A stretch of 64,000 nt of DNA from Luoshenia tenuis (lineage in GTDB: Bacteria > Bacillota > Clostridia > Christensenellales > GCA-900066905). The translations under genes and the position numbers were made by a program. The stretch covers positions 186,001 to 250,000 of the forward strand of contig NZ_JACRSO010000002.1 in assembly GCF_014384745.1 (NCBI RefSeq). Reading direction: 5' to 3'. Below are positions 52,229 to 60,504 of this stretch, piece after piece. Below the pieces are notes generated by a model. The model was not told the origin of the DNA, made no database searches, and was given only the letters and a program-made list of their open reading frames with translations. Position 1 is the stretch's first letter. Every line of letters starts with the position of its first letter.

Positions 52229-52255
52229 CACTTAACCCCTTTCAAAGCCTCTTGC

Positions 52256-53275
52256 TTAAAGCGCCATTTCCCGGCCTACCGCCGTGGCGATGGGCGCGAT
52301 ATCCTGCATCAGCTCGCCGAACACGCAGGGTTTGATGGACTGCTGCCCGTCGCAAAGCGCGTTTTGCGGGTCGTTATGCACCTCGACGATCAGCCCGTCC
52401 GCCCCGACCGCTACCGCGCCCTTGGCCAGCGGCTCGACCATCCACCATTTGCCGGTAGCATGGCTGGGATCTACGATCACCGGCAGATGGCTGAGTTTTT
52501 TGATGGCCGGGATAGCGCTCAAATCCAGCGTGTTGCGGGTATAGGTCTCAAAGGTACGGATGCCGCGCTCGCACAAAATGACCTGATCGTTCCCCTCGGC
52601 CATGATGTATTCCGCGCTCATCAGCCACTCCTCAATGGTAGCAGATAAGCCGCGTTTTAGCAAAATCGGCTTGCGGGTCCTTCCCAGCTCGCTGAGCAGG
52701 GTGAAGTTCTGCATGTTCCGCGCGCCTACCTGGATCACGTCCACATCCCGCTCAAACACCTCGATATCCTGAGGGGCCATGATCTCGGTCACGATGGGAA
52801 GGCCGGTGGCCTCGCGGGCCTTTTTCAGCAGCTCCAGTCCGTCGTATTTCAAGCCCTGGAAGGCATAAGGCGAGGTGCGGGGCTTGAAAGCGCCGCCGCG
52901 CAGCAGCGTGGCTCCCTTGGCTTTGACCTCCTGAGCGATGGCAATGATCTGCTCCTCGCTCTCTACCGAGCAGGGGCCGGCTATGATGGTGAGTTCCTTG
53001 CCCCCGATCTTGCGGCCGCGTACCTCCACCACGGTATCCTCCGGGTGGAACATGCGGTTGGCCTTTTTGAAGGGCTCGGCCACGTGCATCACCCGCTCCA
53101 CATTGCGGTTGGCTTCTACCTGGGTGGGGTCGATCTTGCTGGTATCGCCCACTAAACCCAGGATGCTCAGATCCGTACCGATAACGGGATTGACGGAAAC
53201 GCCTTTGGCCTCCAGCTGTTTAGTCAGTTTTTGAATCTCTTCCTGCTGCGTACCGGGCTTTAATACGATAATCAT
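52256..53275 (-). CDS. aroF: 3-deoxy-7-phosphoheptulonate synthase
   Basis: DAHP synthase, the entry enzyme of the aromatic pathway. The 339 residues consist of an N-terminal ferredoxin-like regulatory domain (about 1-70, MIIVLKPGTQQEEIQKL) and a type I-beta barrel (about 75-339, TIIAGPCSVES, LLRGGAFKPRTSPYAFQG at limit, KRGLSATIEEW, VIVDPSHATG). This layout is typical of the Thermotoga/clostridial enzyme with allosteric Tyr/Phe control. First gene of the 11-gene aro operon, preceded by an attenuator leader. Confidence 0.95.
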   Translation of the reverse strand: MIIVLKPGTQQEEIQKLTKQLEAKGVSVNPVIGTDLSILGLVGDTSKIDPTQVEANRNVERVMHVAEPFKKANRMFHPEDTVVEVRGRKIGGKELTIIAGPCSVESEEQIIAIAQEVKAKGATLLRGGAFKPRTSPYAFQGLKYDGLELLKKAREATGLPIVTEIMAPQDIEVFERDVDVIQVGARNMQNFTLLSELGRTRKPILLKRGLSATIEEWLMSAEYIMAEGNDQVILCERGIRTFETYTRNTLDLSAIPAIKKLSHLPVIVDPSHATGKWWMVEPLAKGAVAVGADGLIVEVHNDPQNALCDGQQSIKPCVFGELMQDIAPIATAVGREMAL

Positions 53276-53312
53276 GATTATCTCTCCTTTAAAATAGTCG
53301 CTTTGGATAAAA

Positions 53313-53344
53313 ACAAAAAAGAGAGCTCTTCAATGAGCTCTCTT
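53313..53344 (-). terminator. Attenuator terminator in the aroF leader
   Basis: A 12-bp stem AAAAGAGAGCTC/GAGCTCTCTTTT with ATTGAA loop and a run of six T at 53313-53318. It lies 37 nt before the aroF ATG and downstream of the operon promoter. It would end transcription before the structural genes unless an alternative fold forms. Confidence 0.9.
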
Positions 53345-53416
53345 TTCCTGTACATTTGGAACCTGATCGATCCGCCCGCAGCTGCGCTTAGCGGCGCCGC
53401 CCTGACGGGAACCTTG

Positions 53417-53530
53417 GTTTATGCCGGATTAAAGCAATCATTGAAAAGGACTTTTTGACAGCACAAAAAGCCGTAGCTAAATCGATAGCTGCGGTACGTA
53501 AAGGTAAAAGAACGGTTTTCGTTCGCCTTC
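53417..53530 (-). CDS. Candidate 37-residue leader peptide rich in Phe and Tyr
   Basis: A GTG start at 53530 lies 9 nt after AAGGA. The frame runs 37 codons to TAA at 53417-53419. Residues 8-22 read SFTFTYRSYRFSYGF: seven aromatic residues within 14, plus Phe at 30 and 34, and no Trp. Its end lies 73 nt before the attenuator stem. An overlapping ATG frame (53540-53475, 21 codons) also has aromatic codons, reading FFYLY, and is the alternative. Ribosome stalling on Phe/Tyr codons would fit the genes controlled. Expression of the peptide is inferred. Confidence 0.6.
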
Positions 53531-53555
53531 ACGCTGCCTCATCCTTCCTCAATGA
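53434..53555 (-). promoter_or_regulatory. Mutually exclusive pairing segments in the aroF leader
   Basis: Segment B (53434-53446, around CTTTTCAATGATT) lies in codons 29-33 of the leader frame. B can pair over 12 bp, two of them G-U, with segment A (53544-53555) at the leader ribosome site. Alternatively it can pair over 11 contiguous bp, one G-U, with segment C (53324-53334) in the terminator loop and 3' arm. A:B would leave the terminator free; B:C would disrupt it. The upstream leader also holds small hairpins (GTTAG/CTAAC, GAACG/CGTTC, CCGCAGCTA/TAGCTACGG). Confidence 0.55.
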
Positions 53556-53582
53556 TTTTTGTTAGTCAATCTAACTTGTTTA

Positions 53583-53610
53583 TAATTATACAGATTCAAG
53601 GGCATTTGTC
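53583..53610 (-). promoter_or_regulatory. Promoter of the aro operon
   Basis: Consensus TTGACA (53605-53610), 16 bp and consensus TATAAT (53583-53588) on the minus strand. Transcription would start near 53577, giving a leader of about 300 nt before aroF. The 53276-53669 gap is filled by this promoter and leader. Confidence 0.85.
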
Positions 53611-53669
53611 AACCGCAAATCGCCCGATTTTTCGAAAAGCCATAATTTTTACGGTTTTGCGCAACGCGT

Positions 53670-54404
53670 TTAATCCCTGCGGCGCGCCGAAACGATCAGC
53701 ATCATGGGCCTGCGCATCTCATCCTTCATTCCGGGGCGGTCCATCATCGATGCAGGCGGCTTCGGCTCTACAATCCGCGTCAGTTCAAAGCCATTGTTCA
53801 GCAGCCCGTCCAGATAGGTGGTCAGGGTCTTATGGTATTTCGTAACCGTTTCGCCCAGAAAATTCGCCCTGCGCTCCCCCTCGTAAAAATAGTTATCTAC
53901 CGGGAAATGGGCGATCTGCCCCCGGTCATCGTACACCCAGTCCTGCGAACCCTCGGCGGTAAAGATGGGATGTTCCACGGAAAAGACAAAGCTGCCGCCC
54001 TGCTTCAGGCAGGGACGCACCCGCTTTGCCACCGTGTCAAAGGAGGGAACATAGTGCAGCGCCAGGGAGCTTAGCACGATATCAAAACTATTCTGCGCAA
54101 ATTCGATAGCCTCAATCGGCATGCGGGCATAGGTTACATTCTCCCAGCGGGTCTTTTCCCGTGCCACGGCCAGCATTTTTTCGGAAATATCAATCCCGGT
54201 CGCGCTAGAGGCGCCCTGCTCCATGGCATAGATACAATGCCAGCCATAGCCGCAACCCAGGTCCAGCAGACGCTTGCCCTTAAAATCCGGCAGCAGCGCT
54301 TTTAGCGTTTCCCACTCCCCTGCGCCGTCCAAGCCTTGGCGGGAACGGTCCATTTGGCTGTACTTTTTGAAAAAAACCGGGTCGTCGTACTTGTTTTCAG
54401 GCAT
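53670..54404 (-). CDS. Class I SAM-dependent methyltransferase
   Basis: 244 residues with the SAM-binding motif LLDLGCGYGWHC near residue 46, then TGIDISEKML and the post-motif SFDIVLSSLALHYV. The C-terminal half has a lipocalin-free, mixed fold typical of methyltransferase type 11/25 proteins. The substrate is unknown. The ATG at 54404 follows GAGGAGG by about 6 nt. It has its own promoter and runs towards the aro promoter. Confidence 0.85.
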   Translation of the reverse strand: MPENKYDDPVFFKKYSQMDRSRQGLDGAGEWETLKALLPDFKGKRLLDLGCGYGWHCIYAMEQGASSATGIDISEKMLAVAREKTRWENVTYARMPIEAIEFAQNSFDIVLSSLALHYVPSFDTVAKRVRPCLKQGGSFVFSVEHPIFTAEGSQDWVYDDRGQIAHFPVDNYFYEGERRANFLGETVTKYHKTLTTYLDGLLNNGFELTRIVEPKPPASMMDRPGMKDEMRRPMMLIVSARRRD

Positions 54405-54429
54405 GATTTCCTCCTCATTGGTTTTAACC

Positions 54430-54458
54430 AGTCTACCGCGTATGCTCCACGCTGTCAA
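54430..54458 (-). promoter_or_regulatory. Promoter of the methyltransferase gene
   Basis: TTGACA (54453-54458), 17 bp and TAGACT (54430-54435) on the minus strand, about 25 nt before the start codon and just past a terminator hairpin. Confidence 0.65.
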
Positions 54459-54463
54459 ACCGT

Positions 54464-54504
54464 AAAAAAGGGGCGCTTAAGGCCCTGCACGGGCCCAAAG
54501 CGCC
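54464..54504 (-). terminator. Second terminator after ispH-rpsA
   Basis: Stem GGCGCTT/AAGCGCC with inner GGGCC/GGCCC, followed by CCCTTTTTT on the minus strand. It is about 65 nt beyond the first terminator and insulates the methyltransferase gene. Confidence 0.7.
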
Positions 54505-54570
54505 ATTTAAGAAGGGGGTTCATGAAATTATGAGGCAGTACTAGTATGCCACCCCCGAACTTTTCTATAC

Positions 54571-54600
54571 AAAAAAGCGGGCCGCTTGGCCCGCTTTTTT
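54571..54600. terminator. Terminator of the ispH-rpsA operon
   Basis: A 13-bp stem AAAAAAGCGGGCC/GGCCCGCTTTTTT with a 4-nt loop, 29 nt after the stop codon, T-rich on both strands. Confidence 0.92.
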
Positions 54601-54629
54601 TAATCAACTATCGCTGCTCCCGCAAGGGA

Positions 54630-56744
54630 TTAGTCATCCTGCTTCGGGAAGAAATCCGCCAGGGAGAAGGTGGTCTCCTCCTGGGGCGGGATATACAAGG
54701 AATCCTCCATGCTATCCTCATGGTCATCATAGCGCGGCGCCTCCTCCTCGGGCAGCGCCTCGCGGATGGACAGGCTGATGCGCTTATCCGCCGTATTCAC
54801 ATCCAGCACCTTGGCCTGGATCTTCTGGCCGACTTCCAGCACATCTTCCACCTTGTCGATGCGGTGGCGGGCGATCTGCGAGATGTGCACCAGACCGTCA
54901 AGACCCGGCTCCAGCTCGATAAACGCACCGAAGGAAACGATGCGCGCCACGGTACCCTCCACAATGGAGCCTACCGGGTACTTCTGCTCGGCCACTTCCC
55001 AAGGCTTGGGCAGCAGCTGCTTGCGGCCCAGGGATACGCGCTCCTTCTCGGGATCCAGCGCCAGGATCAATACCTCGATCTCGTCGCCGGGCTTCACAAC
55101 ATCCGAGGGATGGTTGACGCGGCCCCAGGACATATTGGTCACGTGCAGCAGGCCGTCGATACCGCCCACATCCACAAACGCGCCAAAGTCCGTAATGCGC
55201 TTGACCGTACCCACGATGGTCTCGCCAGCGGTCAGCTTCTCCCAAGCTTCCTTCTTTTTGGCCTCGGCCTGCTCGGCCAGGACCGCGCGGCGAGAGGCGA
55301 CTACGCGCTTGCGGCCCTCGTCCACCTCAATGATCTTCAGCTGCAGGGTCTGCCCCACGAACTGCTGCATGTTTTCCACATAATTCTGGGAAAGCTGCGA
55401 AGCGGGGATAAAGGCACGGATGCCCAGGATATTGGCAATGACGCCGCCCTTGACGACCTCTTTGCACACGCCCTCAGCATACTCGTTATTTTTGAACATT
55501 TCCATCACGGTGCCCCAGTTTTTCCGGGAGTCCACGCGCTTTTTGGAAAGCAGAACATTACCTTCGCCGTCGTTGACCTTCAGCACGCAAACATCGATCT
55601 CATCGCCGACGTTCACCACCGTGCGCAGATCCACGTCCATGTCGTCAGAGAACTCGTTCTTGGGAATGAATCCATCGGACTTATAGCCGATGTTCACACA
55701 GACCTCGTTCTCAGTGATCTGAACAATCTTGCCCGTGAGCACCTGTCCTTTCCGCAGAACGCGCAACGTCTCCTCTACGCTCTGCATAAAATCCGCATCC
55801 TGCTGCGACTCTTCGCTCTCGGCGGCCTCCGCGGGCTGGTCGACCTGCGCTACCGCTTCCTGCTCCGCGGCAGCAGCCCCCTCTTGCATAACCTCGTCGA
55901 CCTGTTCGTTCATGTCCAACACGCTCATCCTACAAACTACCTCCTTAATTATCCATTCCGGCGTGGATGCGCCGGCAATGATCCCAACAACGTCGTCCGG
56001 CTTAAACTCCGCAAGCGGAATTTCCTCGGCCGACTCTATTGCAAACACACGGGAAGTGTGCTGGCAAGCAATCTCAAAGAGCTTACGCGTATTGCTGCTG
56101 TTTTTGCCGCCTAAAACCAGAACGGCATCGCATTTTTGCGCAATCTCCCGCGCCTCAGCCTGGCGCCTGGCCGTCGCCTGGCAGATGGAGTCAAATACCT
56201 CCAGATTCGCCACTTTTTCTCGCAGCACAACCACTGTCTGCTCAAAGTTTGAGCGCAGGGCCGTGGTCTGCGCCACGGCGAGCCCATATTGAGTTTTTGG
56301 AATATTTTCAGCCTCTTGGCTATTGAGTAAAACCGTTGCGTCCTCTCCCGCCCAACCGGCGATGCCCATGACCTCTGGGTGCTTCTCCTCACCGATAATG
56401 TAGACGTGACGCCCGCTCTGACGTGCCTGCACAACCCTTTCGTGAATGCGTTTAACATAAGGGCAGGTAGCATCAATGATATGAAGTCCAAGTGCCTCGC
56501 ATTGTGTAATCATTTGCGGGGGTACGCCGTGGGAACGGATCACGACCGTGCCGCGTCCGGCGATCTCTTCGATCGCGTTAACCACCTGTACACCCTGTTT
56601 AGCCAATGCCGCCACTACCGAGGGGTTATGGATAATCGGCCCGAGCGTATAAACCCCGCCCGCCTTTGCTGCATCTAACGCAGCCTCTACCGCGCGTTTT
56701 ACTCCAAAGCAAAACCCGCCGTGCTTAGCAATAATCAGTTCCAT
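54630..56744 (-). CDS. ispH: Fused HMBPP reductase (IspH) and S1 RNA-binding protein
   Basis: 704 residues. Residues 1-280 are IspH, the [4Fe-4S] enzyme ending the MEP isoprenoid pathway: GFCFGVKRAVE, RSHGVPP, DATCPYVKRIH, GGKNSSNTRKL and the third Cys in DSICQATARRQ. After an acidic Ala/Glu/Gln-rich linker (about 285-330) come four S1 RNA-binding domains (about 340-410, 425-495, 512-580 and 600-668). The C-terminus is acidic. This IspH-RpsA fusion is known from Clostridia; the S1 part may act in translation. The last gene of rpiR-gpmB-baiN-hutP-cmk-plsC-ispH. Confidence 0.95.
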   Translation of the reverse strand: MELIIAKHGGFCFGVKRAVEAALDAAKAGGVYTLGPIIHNPSVVAALAKQGVQVVNAIEEIAGRGTVVIRSHGVPPQMITQCEALGLHIIDATCPYVKRIHERVVQARQSGRHVYIIGEEKHPEVMGIAGWAGEDATVLLNSQEAENIPKTQYGLAVAQTTALRSNFEQTVVVLREKVANLEVFDSICQATARRQAEAREIAQKCDAVLVLGGKNSSNTRKLFEIACQHTSRVFAIESAEEIPLAEFKPDDVVGIIAGASTPEWIIKEVVCRMSVLDMNEQVDEVMQEGAAAAEQEAVAQVDQPAEAAESEESQQDADFMQSVEETLRVLRKGQVLTGKIVQITENEVCVNIGYKSDGFIPKNEFSDDMDVDLRTVVNVGDEIDVCVLKVNDGEGNVLLSKKRVDSRKNWGTVMEMFKNNEYAEGVCKEVVKGGVIANILGIRAFIPASQLSQNYVENMQQFVGQTLQLKIIEVDEGRKRVVASRRAVLAEQAEAKKKEAWEKLTAGETIVGTVKRITDFGAFVDVGGIDGLLHVTNMSWGRVNHPSDVVKPGDEIEVLILALDPEKERVSLGRKQLLPKPWEVAEQKYPVGSIVEGTVARIVSFGAFIELEPGLDGLVHISQIARHRIDKVEDVLEVGQKIQAKVLDVNTADKRISLSIREALPEEEAPRYDDHEDSMEDSLYIPPQEETTFSLADFFPKQDD

Positions 56745-56838
56745 TCTTACGGCAATAAACCTCTTTTTTTACGTACCTAAAGCACATTCGATGGGTTTAT
56801 GCAAAATTCCTTCTTTTTGAAACAAATTTTTTAATTTT

Positions 56839-57438
56839 TCATAATTCGGCACGGTCCTTCAGCGTTTGCACGCTGGTTTCCAGCAGCTTATTGGCCGCTT
56901 CAATGCGCTGGGCGCCTTTTAGCGTCTCCGGCAGCGCCGCAGCCAGTTCGATGGGTTCGCCCACATACAGGCGCACCTTACCGCCTATGTGATAAGGGGC
57001 GATATAGATCGGCAAAACCGGCGCCTGCGTCTTTAGGGCCAGCGAGGCCGGCCCGTCAAAAAACGGCAGTAGCTCCCCATCTCGGCTGCGCGTACCCTCG
57101 GGAAAGATCAAAAGCGGCGTATCCTCCCGCAGGACTTTGAGCGCCTTTTTGATGGCCCCGATATCTGCCTTGCCGCGCTTTACGGGGAACACGTTAAATT
57201 CGCCGATGGCCCAGGCCACGATTCTGTTGCGGAAGAGCTCCTCCTTGGCCATGATATAGATCTTGCGTTTAATACAGGCCGCCACCACCATCGGGTCGTT
57301 CCAATGGATATGGTTGGCGATGATGATCGCCCGGCCTTTGACGACTTCGCGAAGATAATCCGCTCCGGCTACGACGCGCGTGCGGCAGAGCACAAACGCC
57401 AGGAAATTGACGACCACCCGGAAGATCCTATACCACAT
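56839..57438 (-). CDS. plsC: 1-acylglycerol-3-phosphate O-acyltransferase family protein
   Basis: Phospholipid-synthesis acyltransferase of 199 residues. Block I is NHIHWND (catalytic His and Asp) and block III is IFPEGTRSRDGEL. A hydrophobic N-terminal segment (IFRVVVNFLAFVLC) probably anchors it to the membrane. 54 nt after cmk, as in many Firmicutes where cmk, plsC and ispH-rpsA cluster. Confidence 0.92.
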   Translation of the reverse strand: MWYRIFRVVVNFLAFVLCRTRVVAGADYLREVVKGRAIIIANHIHWNDPMVVAACIKRKIYIMAKEELFRNRIVAWAIGEFNVFPVKRGKADIGAIKKALKVLREDTPLLIFPEGTRSRDGELLPFFDGPASLALKTQAPVLPIYIAPYHIGGKVRLYVGEPIELAAALPETLKGAQRIEAANKLLETSVQTLKDRAEL

Positions 57439-57492
57439 GAAAAAGCGGCACCCCTTTGATTTCTTTTAATGCCTTTGTTAGGCAGCCCTGCG

Positions 57493-58179
57493 CTACGCCT
57501 GATGGCGGCGGGTATCGATCGCCTCGATGAGAAAGTCCACCACCTCGTCGATATCCATCTCAGTGGTGTCCACCACCTCCGCGTCGTCCGCGCAGGACAG
57601 CGGCGAAAACTCGCGTTCGGCATCCGCCTTATCGCGCTGGGCCATGGCGGCTTTGACCGCTTCAAAGCTCTCGCTTTTCTCACCCTTTTGCACCAACTCT
57701 GCAAAGCGCCGGCGCGCCCGCTCCTCCAACGAAGCGGTGATGAAGAATTTATACCGTGTGTCGGGCAGCACGCAGGTCCCGATATCGCGCCCATCCAGCA
57801 CCAAATCGTTCTCCAGGGCGATTTTACGCTGCAGCTCCACCAAGTATTCCCGCACGCCGGGATGGGCCGCCACGGCGGAGGCGTACATCCCCATCTCCTG
57901 GGTACGGATGGCCGGCTCCACATTCTCCCCGTCCAGCTCTACGCGCATCTGCCCGTTTTGATAGATCACATCCACCCGAGTATCGGGCAGCAGCGCCTCG
58001 ACCTTGGCGCGGTCCTTGGGGTCCACCCCGCATTTTTTAGCCTTTAGCCCCAGCGCCCGGTACATGGCGCCGGTGTCCAGATAAAGTATATCTAATTTTT
58101 GGGCCAGCTGTTTGGCAATGGTGCTCTTTCCCGCGCCCGCCGGGCCATCCAAAGCGATATTGATCTTTTGTTGTTCCAT
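57493..58179 (-). CDS. cmk: Cytidylate kinase
   Basis: Phosphorylates CMP and dCMP. 228 residues with the P-loop DGPAGAGKSTIAK, LDTGAMYRAL, the nucleotide-binding DGRDIGTCVLPD and the RRR-containing lid (ERARRRFAELV). The ATG lies 6 nt after GGAG. Confidence 0.95.
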   Translation of the reverse strand: MEQQKINIALDGPAGAGKSTIAKQLAQKLDILYLDTGAMYRALGLKAKKCGVDPKDRAKVEALLPDTRVDVIYQNGQMRVELDGENVEPAIRTQEMGMYASAVAAHPGVREYLVELQRKIALENDLVLDGRDIGTCVLPDTRYKFFITASLEERARRRFAELVQKGEKSESFEAVKAAMAQRDKADAEREFSPLSCADDAEVVDTTEMDIDEVVDFLIEAIDTRRHQA

Positions 58180-58209
58180 GATTTTCTCCGCCTGCCTTTA
58201 CTTTGATAT

Positions 58210-58629
58210 CTATACGGCGCGGTGGCCCAAGCCGATGGCCACCTCGTTTAAGTGCAACAGTCCGATCCCGAAAAAGGTGGAAACGGCTATGTGGTCTTCA
58301 AACCTGGCGATGCCGATCTTTCCGCCCACATTCAGCCCGATGGCCTTGGTCATGATCTGGGAGAGCGCCTCCCGCGTGGCCCCGGCTACCGCGCCCTCCT
58401 CGTGGTGGGACAGGTCGATCACATTTTCGCGCTTGGCCGCCACCACGCTGCGCTCGACGATCTTCATGACCGAGGCGATAAATTCCCCGCCAAAGTCCGC
58501 GGCCGCGCTGCGGATGCCCTGCTCAAGCAACTGGCTTTGCAGCTGTTTCTCCTGCTCGCGCGTCTGGGTCAAGCTGATCAAAAGCGCCGCGCGTGCGACC
58601 TCTTTGCTGCCGGTTTCAAGATGCTCCAT
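58210..58629 (-). CDS. HutP family RNA-binding-type protein
   Basis: 139 residues resembling Bacillus HutP, the Mg- and histidine-dependent antiterminator of the hut operon. The match is in the central AGATREALSQIMTKAIGLNV (at limit; HutP has GVTRGQ... here) and the C-terminal IAVSTFFGIGL ... VAIGLGHRAV (HutP ends in GVGINHI). No histidine-utilisation genes are near. It is encoded between baiN and cmk, so a different RNA target or a non-regulatory function is likely. Confidence 0.75.
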   Translation of the reverse strand: MEHLETGSKEVARAALLISLTQTREQEKQLQSQLLEQGIRSAAADFGGEFIASVMKIVERSVVAAKRENVIDLSHHEEGAVAGATREALSQIMTKAIGLNVGGKIGIARFEDHIAVSTFFGIGLLHLNEVAIGLGHRAV

Positions 58630-58652
58630 ATTCTCAACACCTTTCTTTGGCC

Positions 58653-59897
58653 TTAATTCTCCATCTCCTGCGCGGCCCCAACGCCCGCCAAATAACCAGT
58701 AGAAAAAGCGATCTGCAAGTTGAACCCGCCCGTATAGCCGTCAACATCCAGCATTTCCCCTGCAAAAAACAGGTTGGGATAGCGCTTGGCCCGCATGCTC
58801 TTCGGGTCGATCTCCCGCACGCTGATCCCTCCGCGGGTGATGATCGCCTCCTCGATGGGCCGCAAGGCCTTCGGGTGCAGCGGCAGGGCCTTGATCAGCG
58901 CGGCAAACGCCGCGCGCTCCGCCCGGGTGAGCTGGTTGGCTGCCTTTTGGGGCGCAATGCCCGAAAGGCGCACCATCACTTCCACCATCCGCTGCGGAAA
59001 AAGATCCTTCACCGCGTGGATAAACTGTTTGTTGCTGTACTTTTCAAAATCGCGAACCAGCCGGGCATCCAGCTGCTGCAAACTGAGCGCGGGCTTTAGG
59101 TCGATGCTCAGCTCGATCTCATTTAACGCCAGGCCCGCGATATGGCTGGACGCCGAGAGCACCAGCGGCCCGCTTACCCCGTAATGGGTAAACAGCATCT
59201 CCCCCTGCTCTGCATACAAGACCTTTTTGTTTCGCCTGGCCGTCAGCGCCACATTGCGCAGGGAAAGCCCCTGCAACTGCGCCGGCCAATCCTCCCGCGT
59301 TTCGATAGGGATCAGAGAAGGGTATGCAGGCTCGGTCTTTAAGCCCAAAACTTTGGCCCATGCTAGCCCGTCGCCCGTGGAGCCGGTGCTGGGATAGCTC
59401 AACCCTCCCGTAGCAACCACCACGGCCTCGCAGGGGAAGCGTTTGCCGCCGGCAAGCACGCCGCTTACGCGTTCCTCGTCCATTTCCAGCGCCTCTACCC
59501 GGTGGGAAAGCAGTACCGTAACGCCGTTTTGGCGCAGATACCGCTCCAGGGCGCGGTTGATATCGCTGGCCTTATCGCTGACCGGGAATACCCGGTTGCC
59601 CCGTTCCACCTTCAGCGGCACGCCCAGCGCTTCAAAAAAATCCATTACCTGGCGGTTATTAAACCTATTAAAGGCGCTGAACATGAACTTGCCGTTGCGC
59701 GGGAGGTTGTTCATCCATTCCTCCGGCGCACAGGCGTTGGTCAGGTTACAGCGCCCTTTACCGGTGATATAGAGCTTTTTGCCCAGCTTCTCATTGCGCT
59801 CCAGCAGCGTAACGGCGCAGCCATTTTGCGCAGCGATGCCTGCGGCCATCATGCCCGCCGGCCCGCCGCCGACCACGACCAGCCTCTTTTTATCCAT
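58653..59897 (-). CDS. NAD(P)/FAD-dependent oxidoreductase, BaiN/YhiN family
   Basis: Flavoprotein of 414 residues. The FAD motif is VVVGGGPAGMMAAGIAA at the N-terminus, followed by the family signature GKKLYITGKGRCNLTN, then VVATGGLSYPSTGSTGDG and the C-terminal GEMLDVDGYTGGFNLQ. The name baiN comes from a bile-acid study; most homologues, including this one, have no proven substrate. I chose the ATG at 59897 (overlapping the gpmB end by 8 nt) with GGAGG 7 nt upstream. Confidence 0.88.
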   Translation of the reverse strand: MDKKRLVVVGGGPAGMMAAGIAAQNGCAVTLLERNEKLGKKLYITGKGRCNLTNACAPEEWMNNLPRNGKFMFSAFNRFNNRQVMDFFEALGVPLKVERGNRVFPVSDKASDINRALERYLRQNGVTVLLSHRVEALEMDEERVSGVLAGGKRFPCEAVVVATGGLSYPSTGSTGDGLAWAKVLGLKTEPAYPSLIPIETREDWPAQLQGLSLRNVALTARRNKKVLYAEQGEMLFTHYGVSGPLVLSASSHIAGLALNEIELSIDLKPALSLQQLDARLVRDFEKYSNKQFIHAVKDLFPQRMVEVMVRLSGIAPQKAANQLTRAERAAFAALIKALPLHPKALRPIEEAIITRGGISVREIDPKSMRAKRYPNLFFAGEMLDVDGYTGGFNLQIAFSTGYLAGVGAAQEMEN

Positions 59898-60504
59898 CCA
59901 TTGCCTCCAGATGGGCAGCATCCCCCATCGTGGGCAGGGTCCACTTGGCCCCGTCCCAGCGCAGCACGCTCAAGGTGGCGTTGCGCACCAGCATGTCCCC
60001 CAGCTGCTCCCAAGGGCGCGCGATGGCCAAGCTCATCAGCACGCTGGAAAAATAACCGTGGGTGGCAATGCCGATGTTCTCATCGGAAAACTCCCCGGTG
60101 CAGCGGTCCAGCACCCGCTGCGCGCGGGCGATCACCGTTTCCAGGCGCTCTTTCCCTTCGGGGTTACAGTTCATCGGATCCTTCCAAAGGCAATCATAAA
60201 ACTCAGGAAAGGTTTCGGCCGCCTCCGATACCTTCAGCCCTTCCCAACTGCCAAAATCCACTTCCAGCAGGTCGTCCCAGGGCTCGATCTCCAGATGCTT
60301 GACCTGCGCGATGGCCTGCGCCGTCTGCCGCGCCCGGGTCAAGGGGCTGGTAAACAGGCGCTTAAAATCCAGTTCTTTTGCCCGCTGCGCCAGGCAGGCT
60401 ACCTGCCTAAGCCCCAGCTCGTCCAGCGGGATATCCGTTTGCCCCTGAAAGCGATGCTCCCCATTCCATACCGTGTGCCCATGCCTGAAAATATATAATT
60501 CCAT
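59890..60504 (-). CDS. Histidine phosphatase family protein
   Basis: Phosphoglycerate-mutase-like phosphatase, 204 residues. It has the phosphohistidine motif FRHGHTVWN, the second Arg in TSPLTRARQTA, the acid Glu in LLEVDFGSWEG and the late His in IATHGYFSS. This set is shared by cofactor-type phosphatases such as CobC and GpmB homologues; the substrate is unknown. Its ATG shares a base with the rpiR stop (TAATG). Confidence 0.87.
   Translation of the reverse strand: MELYIFRHGHTVWNGEHRFQGQTDIPLDELGLRQVACLAQRAKELDFKRLFTSPLTRARQTAQAIAQVKHLEIEPWDDLLEVDFGSWEGLKVSEAAETFPEFYDCLWKDPMNCNPEGKERLETVIARAQRVLDRCTGEFSDENIGIATHGYFSSVLMSLAIARPWEQLGDMLVRNATLSVLRWDGAKWTLPTMGDAAHLEAMDG

Noticed and set aside
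53341..53410. T-box riboswitch in the aroF leader (sequence AGGGCGGCGCCGC resembles the T-box core).
   Set aside because: The core differs at the U that pairs with the tRNA 3' end and at another position, and I find no stem I or specifier loop. The leader-peptide model explains more of the sequence.
54455..54523. A 22-codon frame through the terminator at 54464-54504, as a leader peptide for the methyltransferase.
   Set aside because: It has no ribosome site, and a consensus promoter for the methyltransferase lies downstream of the terminator.
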